A stretch of 64,000 bases of DNA. Source: Streptomyces pristinaespiralis (GTDB lineage Bacteria > Actinomycetota > Actinomycetes > Streptomycetales > Streptomycetaceae). Under the pieces are notes generated by a model. It was not told the origin of the DNA. It was given only the letters and a program-made list of their open reading frames with translations, and did no database searches. The position numbers and the translations under genes are program-made. Positions 61,305-64,000 of this stretch are shown one piece after another. Numbering within the stretch: position 1 is the stretch's first letter; each line of letters opens with the position of its first letter. The stretch lies in assembly GCF_001278075.1 (NCBI RefSeq), contig NZ_CP011340.1, positions 4,960,001 through 5,024,000 on the forward strand, given 5' to 3'.

Positions 61305-61470
61305 CCGTCGCGCGGGTGTCCCGGGAGACCGGGGCGCCCGCGTGCTAGCGTCCCGGGGCAACTCGGGGCGCCCGGGCAGCGTCTTGAGGAACGAGAAGCG
61401 AACAGCGAGCATCGAGGCACGGCCGGCCGGGAGGACGACGGCGGAGCAGGACAGGACGGGGAGAGCCGCA

Positions 61471-63396
61471 GTGACCACCGCTGAGCCGACACGGGCGGAC
61501 GGCAGCAGCAGCACCCGTGGCAGGACCGTGGGTGCGGCCGGCGGCGATCGGCCCGCCGTCGGCGCCTCGGCCGCCGCCCGGGACAAGGCCGGCGTCGCCG
61601 TCGGCACCGGTCCGCGAATCCCGCTCCCTTCGAGGTCGCCCGAGCCCCGCCGAGCAGCGATCCCCGCGCCCGGCCGTTTCGCGGGCGTACGCGACCGCCT
61701 CTCACGTCACCCCGTCGCCCTCGCGACGGCCGCAGCCGCCTTCGTGCACCTGCTCTGGTTCTTCTTCTTCGCCAACAGCGGCGGCGACATCGCGGCCCAG
61801 GACGCCTGGGCCGAGTTCGTCGGCCGTCATCCCGACTCGGCGTACAACCTCGCCTGGTACGGGGGCATGCACCCCGTCTCGTACAGCGTGGTCTCCCCGT
61901 ACCTGATGTCGGTGCTCGGCGTGCGGACGACGATGATCCTCGCGGGTACCGTGTCGGCCGCGCTGACCGCGCTGATGCTGGTGCGGGTACGTGCCGTGCG
62001 CAATCCGGTGGCGTGCTCCCTCGTGGGCGTCTTCGCGTTCCTGTGCAACGCGCTGTCCGGCCGGGTCACCTTCGGCCTCGGCATGATGTTCGCGCTCGGC
62101 GCGGTCGGCGCCGTCTTCTGCTGGCCGCACCATCTGCGCCACTACCGCTGGGCGAAGGCCGCCGTCGCCGCGCCGCTCGCCGGTCTCGCCACCGCGGCGA
62201 GCCCCGTCGCGGGCCTGTTCCTCGGCGTGGTCGCAGCGGCGCTGTTCCTCAACGGCCGCCGTCCCGGGGCGTACGCGATCGGCCTCACGCCGGTGCTGGT
62301 CGTGGCGCTGTCCGCGTGGCTGTTCCCGTTCTCCGGCACCCAGCCCATGTCGATCTGGTCGACGTCGCTCCCGTTCGTCTACGGCGTCCTCGTGCTCTTC
62401 CTCGTACCGAAGGAGTGGCGCACCGTCCGCACCGGCGCCGCGGTCTACGCCGTCGGCACGCTGCTGACATGGGCGATCGACTCGCAGATCGGGTCCAACG
62501 TCTCCAGGCTGCCGATGCTCTTCGCGGGCGTGGTGCTGCTCGCCGCCCTGCCGTACACCGTGCCGGGTTCCCGCAAGTGGTACGCCGTCGTCGTCGCCGT
62601 CATAGGGCTCAACACCTGGATCGGCTACAAGGGCGTGGACGACATCGTCCGTACGGCCCCGACGGCGTCCTGGAACCGTGAGCTCGCGCCGCTGATCAAC
62701 CGGCTCCAGGAGGTGAACGCCGAGCGCGGCCGGGTCGAGGTCGTGCCGGCGAGCAGCCACCGGGAGGCCTCCGCCCTCGCCCCGTACGTCAACCTGGCCC
62801 GCGGCTGGAACCGCCAGGCCGACATGAAGCGCAACCCGCTCTTCTACGACAAGAAGAAGGTCCTCACCTCCGCGGACTACCGTGCCTGGCTGGATCGTTG
62901 GGCCGTGCACTACGTGGTGCTGCCCAAGGGGGCGCCGGACTCGAGCGGGGCCGAGCAGGAGGCGGAGCTCGTACGCGCGGGGCAGCCGTATCTGACCCGT
63001 ATCTGGGGCGACGCCAACTGGCAGCTGTTCGCGGTCGAGAACCCGACGCCGATCGCGGAGCCGCCGGCGACCGTGGACCACGCGGGCGCGGGGGAGCTGA
63101 CCATTCATGTGAAGAACGCGGGCCGGGTGCTGATCCGCGTCCCCTACTCGCCGTGGCTGAGCCTGGTGGACGGCGAGGGCAAGGGCGTCGAGGGCCCGCA
63201 GGAGACGCCGGAGTCGCAGGCGCGCGAGGACGGACCCAGGAGTTTCGTCAACACCAACGGCTGTCTGCTGAAGGCGGAGGAGGACACGGAGGGCGACGAG
63301 TGGACCGAGCTCCTCGCCCCGCGGCCGGGCACCTACCGGCTCGCGGCCCCCTACCAGTTCCCCCGCGGAACGCCGTGCCCCGACGAGCTCCGCTAG
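61471..63396 (+). CDS. Polytopic membrane protein (possible GT-C-like glycosyltransferase)
   Basis: 641 residues from GTG 61471 with GGGGAG upstream. A polar N-terminus of about 75 residues precedes 9-11 membrane helices (first at about 85-105, HPVALATAAAAFVHLLWFFFF), then a soluble extracytoplasmic domain from about 410. The loop after helix 1 has DIAAQDAWAEFVGRHPDSAYNLAWYGGMHPVSYS with acidic residues, as in GT-C enzymes, but the family is not certain; it may also be annotated as an MFS-like protein. Lies 166 bp after the carboxypeptidase on the same strand, consistent with a cell-envelope role. Confidence 0.75.
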   Translation: MTTAEPTRADGSSSTRGRTVGAAGGDRPAVGASAAARDKAGVAVGTGPRIPLPSRSPEPRRAAIPAPGRFAGVRDRLSRHPVALATAAAAFVHLLWFFFFANSGGDIAAQDAWAEFVGRHPDSAYNLAWYGGMHPVSYSVVSPYLMSVLGVRTTMILAGTVSAALTALMLVRVRAVRNPVACSLVGVFAFLCNALSGRVTFGLGMMFALGAVGAVFCWPHHLRHYRWAKAAVAAPLAGLATAASPVAGLFLGVVAAALFLNGRRPGAYAIGLTPVLVVALSAWLFPFSGTQPMSIWSTSLPFVYGVLVLFLVPKEWRTVRTGAAVYAVGTLLTWAIDSQIGSNVSRLPMLFAGVVLLAALPYTVPGSRKWYAVVVAVIGLNTWIGYKGVDDIVRTAPTASWNRELAPLINRLQEVNAERGRVEVVPASSHREASALAPYVNLARGWNRQADMKRNPLFYDKKKVLTSADYRAWLDRWAVHYVVLPKGAPDSSGAEQEAELVRAGQPYLTRIWGDANWQLFAVENPTPIAEPPATVDHAGAGELTIHVKNAGRVLIRVPYSPWLSLVDGEGKGVEGPQETPESQAREDGPRSFVNTNGCLLKAEEDTEGDEWTELLAPRPGTYRLAAPYQFPRGTPCPDELR

Positions 63397-63505
63397 ATCC
63401 TTTCGCCCTTACCCGCGTTAACACCTACCTGACGTTCCGCTGCTCGTGCATAGTGGACGCGCTCGGCATACCGATCGGTCGGTCCACTGATGCAGGTGCG
63501 AATAC

Positions 63506-64000
63506 ATGGCGTGCGAACAATGCGGCGGCGACGGCACACGGGCCCTGCCCGGTACGAACTGCCGGACGTGCGGGGCGGGTGGTGACACGGCCGGGCGCGA
63601 ACCGGCCGGCCACCCCGGCCACGGACGGCCGGCGGGACGGGCCCTGCCCGGACGCCTCCTCCTGCTCTCCCGCAGGAACAAACTCCTGCTGACAGGGGCG
63701 GTTGTGGTGGCGGTGGCCGCCCTGACCGTCTCGGCCGCGGACCTTTACGGGGACACCTCGCAGGCCTCGGAAGCCTCCCGCGGCGGCCCGGCCGGCGGTG
63801 CGGGCGACGACATCGGCGATCTGGGCGGCGCACCGCAGCGCATCGCCCCCGCGGACCCGCCGAGTGACGCGGCGTCCCCACCGCCCCGGCAGGCGACCCC
63901 GAAGCCGCCCGCGAAGGTCCGACCGCCCCAGGAGGCACGGGGACCCGCGTACTCCGCCTGGGCCGGGCCCGGTTGCACCGGAGGCGGCCTCTACAGCGAG
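63506..64000 (+). CDS. Zinc-ribbon, single-pass membrane protein (partial, C-terminus outside window)
   Basis: 165 residues visible from ATG 63506. CEQCGGDG...CRTCGAGG at 3-24 is a four-Cys zinc ribbon; a membrane helix follows (about 60-80, LLLTGAVVVAVAALTVSA), then a Pro/Ala-rich linker and the start of an extracytoplasmic domain AWAGPGCTGGGLYSE. The latter resembles the beginning of Streptomyces secreted adhesin-like domains. The upstream region has a TetR-like palindrome accgatcggt at 63469-63478. Confidence 0.75.
   Translation, partial: MACEQCGGDGTRALPGTNCRTCGAGGDTAGREPAGHPGHGRPAGRALPGRLLLLSRRNKLLLTGAVVVAVAALTVSAADLYGDTSQASEASRGGPAGGAGDDIGDLGGAPQRIAPADPPSDAASPPPRQATPKPPAKVRPPQEARGPAYSAWAGPGCTGGGLYSE

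Noticed and set aside
63469..63482. TetR-like palindrome accgatcggt upstream of 63506 as a defined operator
   Set aside because: Short and self-complementary by its CG content; single copy, so kept only as a remark in the gene entry.
1..64000. tRNA, rRNA or riboswitch genes
   Set aside because: None recognised by eye on either strand; a tRNAscan-SE and Rfam search would be decisive.

Overview
The window is very GC-rich, with strong third-position GC bias, GTG starts, ATGA/GTGA gene overlaps and families typical of Streptomyces: conservon operon, AfsR/AfsS, WhiJ-like regulators with DUF397 partners, Uma2, and T7SS-type Rhs toxin. It is best read as a Streptomyces chromosome segment.

Layout. 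1-3613: a catabolic block, crotonase (cut by the window edge), DUF35, Ltp2-like thiolase-fold protein, and a divergent FadD3-like acyl-CoA ligase. 3673-9081: a conservon (cvnA-B-C-D) followed by two cytochrome P450 genes, joined by start/stop overlaps. 9338-12698: AfsR-type SARP regulator and a 42-residue AfsS-like peptide. 12820-13620: lipoprotein polysaccharide deacetylase. 13817-23302: a second catabolic stretch (amidohydrolase, hotdog thioesterase, two LLM flavin/F420 oxidoreductases, SDR, D-aminoacylase-like amidohydrolase, aldehyde dehydrogenase), interrupted by a Uma2 gene and a repeat-rich 760-bp gap. 23586-28646: APC permease, small protein, EamA transporter, VOC protein, PHP metallohydrolase. 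28711-30369: a stand-alone TnpB-like RuvC protein. 30631-34851: LLM oxidoreductase, VapBC-type module, winged-helix protein, DUF397/WhiJ-like/ATPase triad.

34852-47915 is the accessory part: a T7SS-type Rhs toxin operon (SseB-like, helical partner, 1554-residue Rhs, immunity candidate), orphan immunity-like genes and several gene remnants. An almost exact 172-bp direct repeat (34865-35036 and 43093-43264) flanks the Rhs locus. Within or beside it lie scrambled pieces of rhs, of an ATPase and of a membrane protein whose intact relatives are also in the window. 43080-47915 holds an AhpD-like protein, MerR regulator, imine-reductase-like enzyme, NUDIX hydrolase, two Imm50-like genes and small proteins.

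48301-64000: FO synthase (makes the F420 chromophore, which some of the LLM enzymes may need), ADP-ribosylglycohydrolase, SSS symporter, another divergent SDR/unknown pair, a DUF397/WhiJ-like pair, GOLPH3-like protein, a D,D-carboxypeptidase with a long acidic N-terminus, a polytopic membrane protein and a partial zinc-ribbon membrane protein.

The most interesting signal is a palindrome, consensus CTGACGNNNCGTCAG, found six times (2002, 13782, 16316, 16358, 18162, 55068), always 12-37 bp before start codons of catabolic genes scattered over 53 kb. It defines a putative repressor regulon for an Ltp2/DUF35/FadD3/LLM/SDR (sterol- or isoprenoid-like) degradation pathway. The cognate regulator is not in the window.
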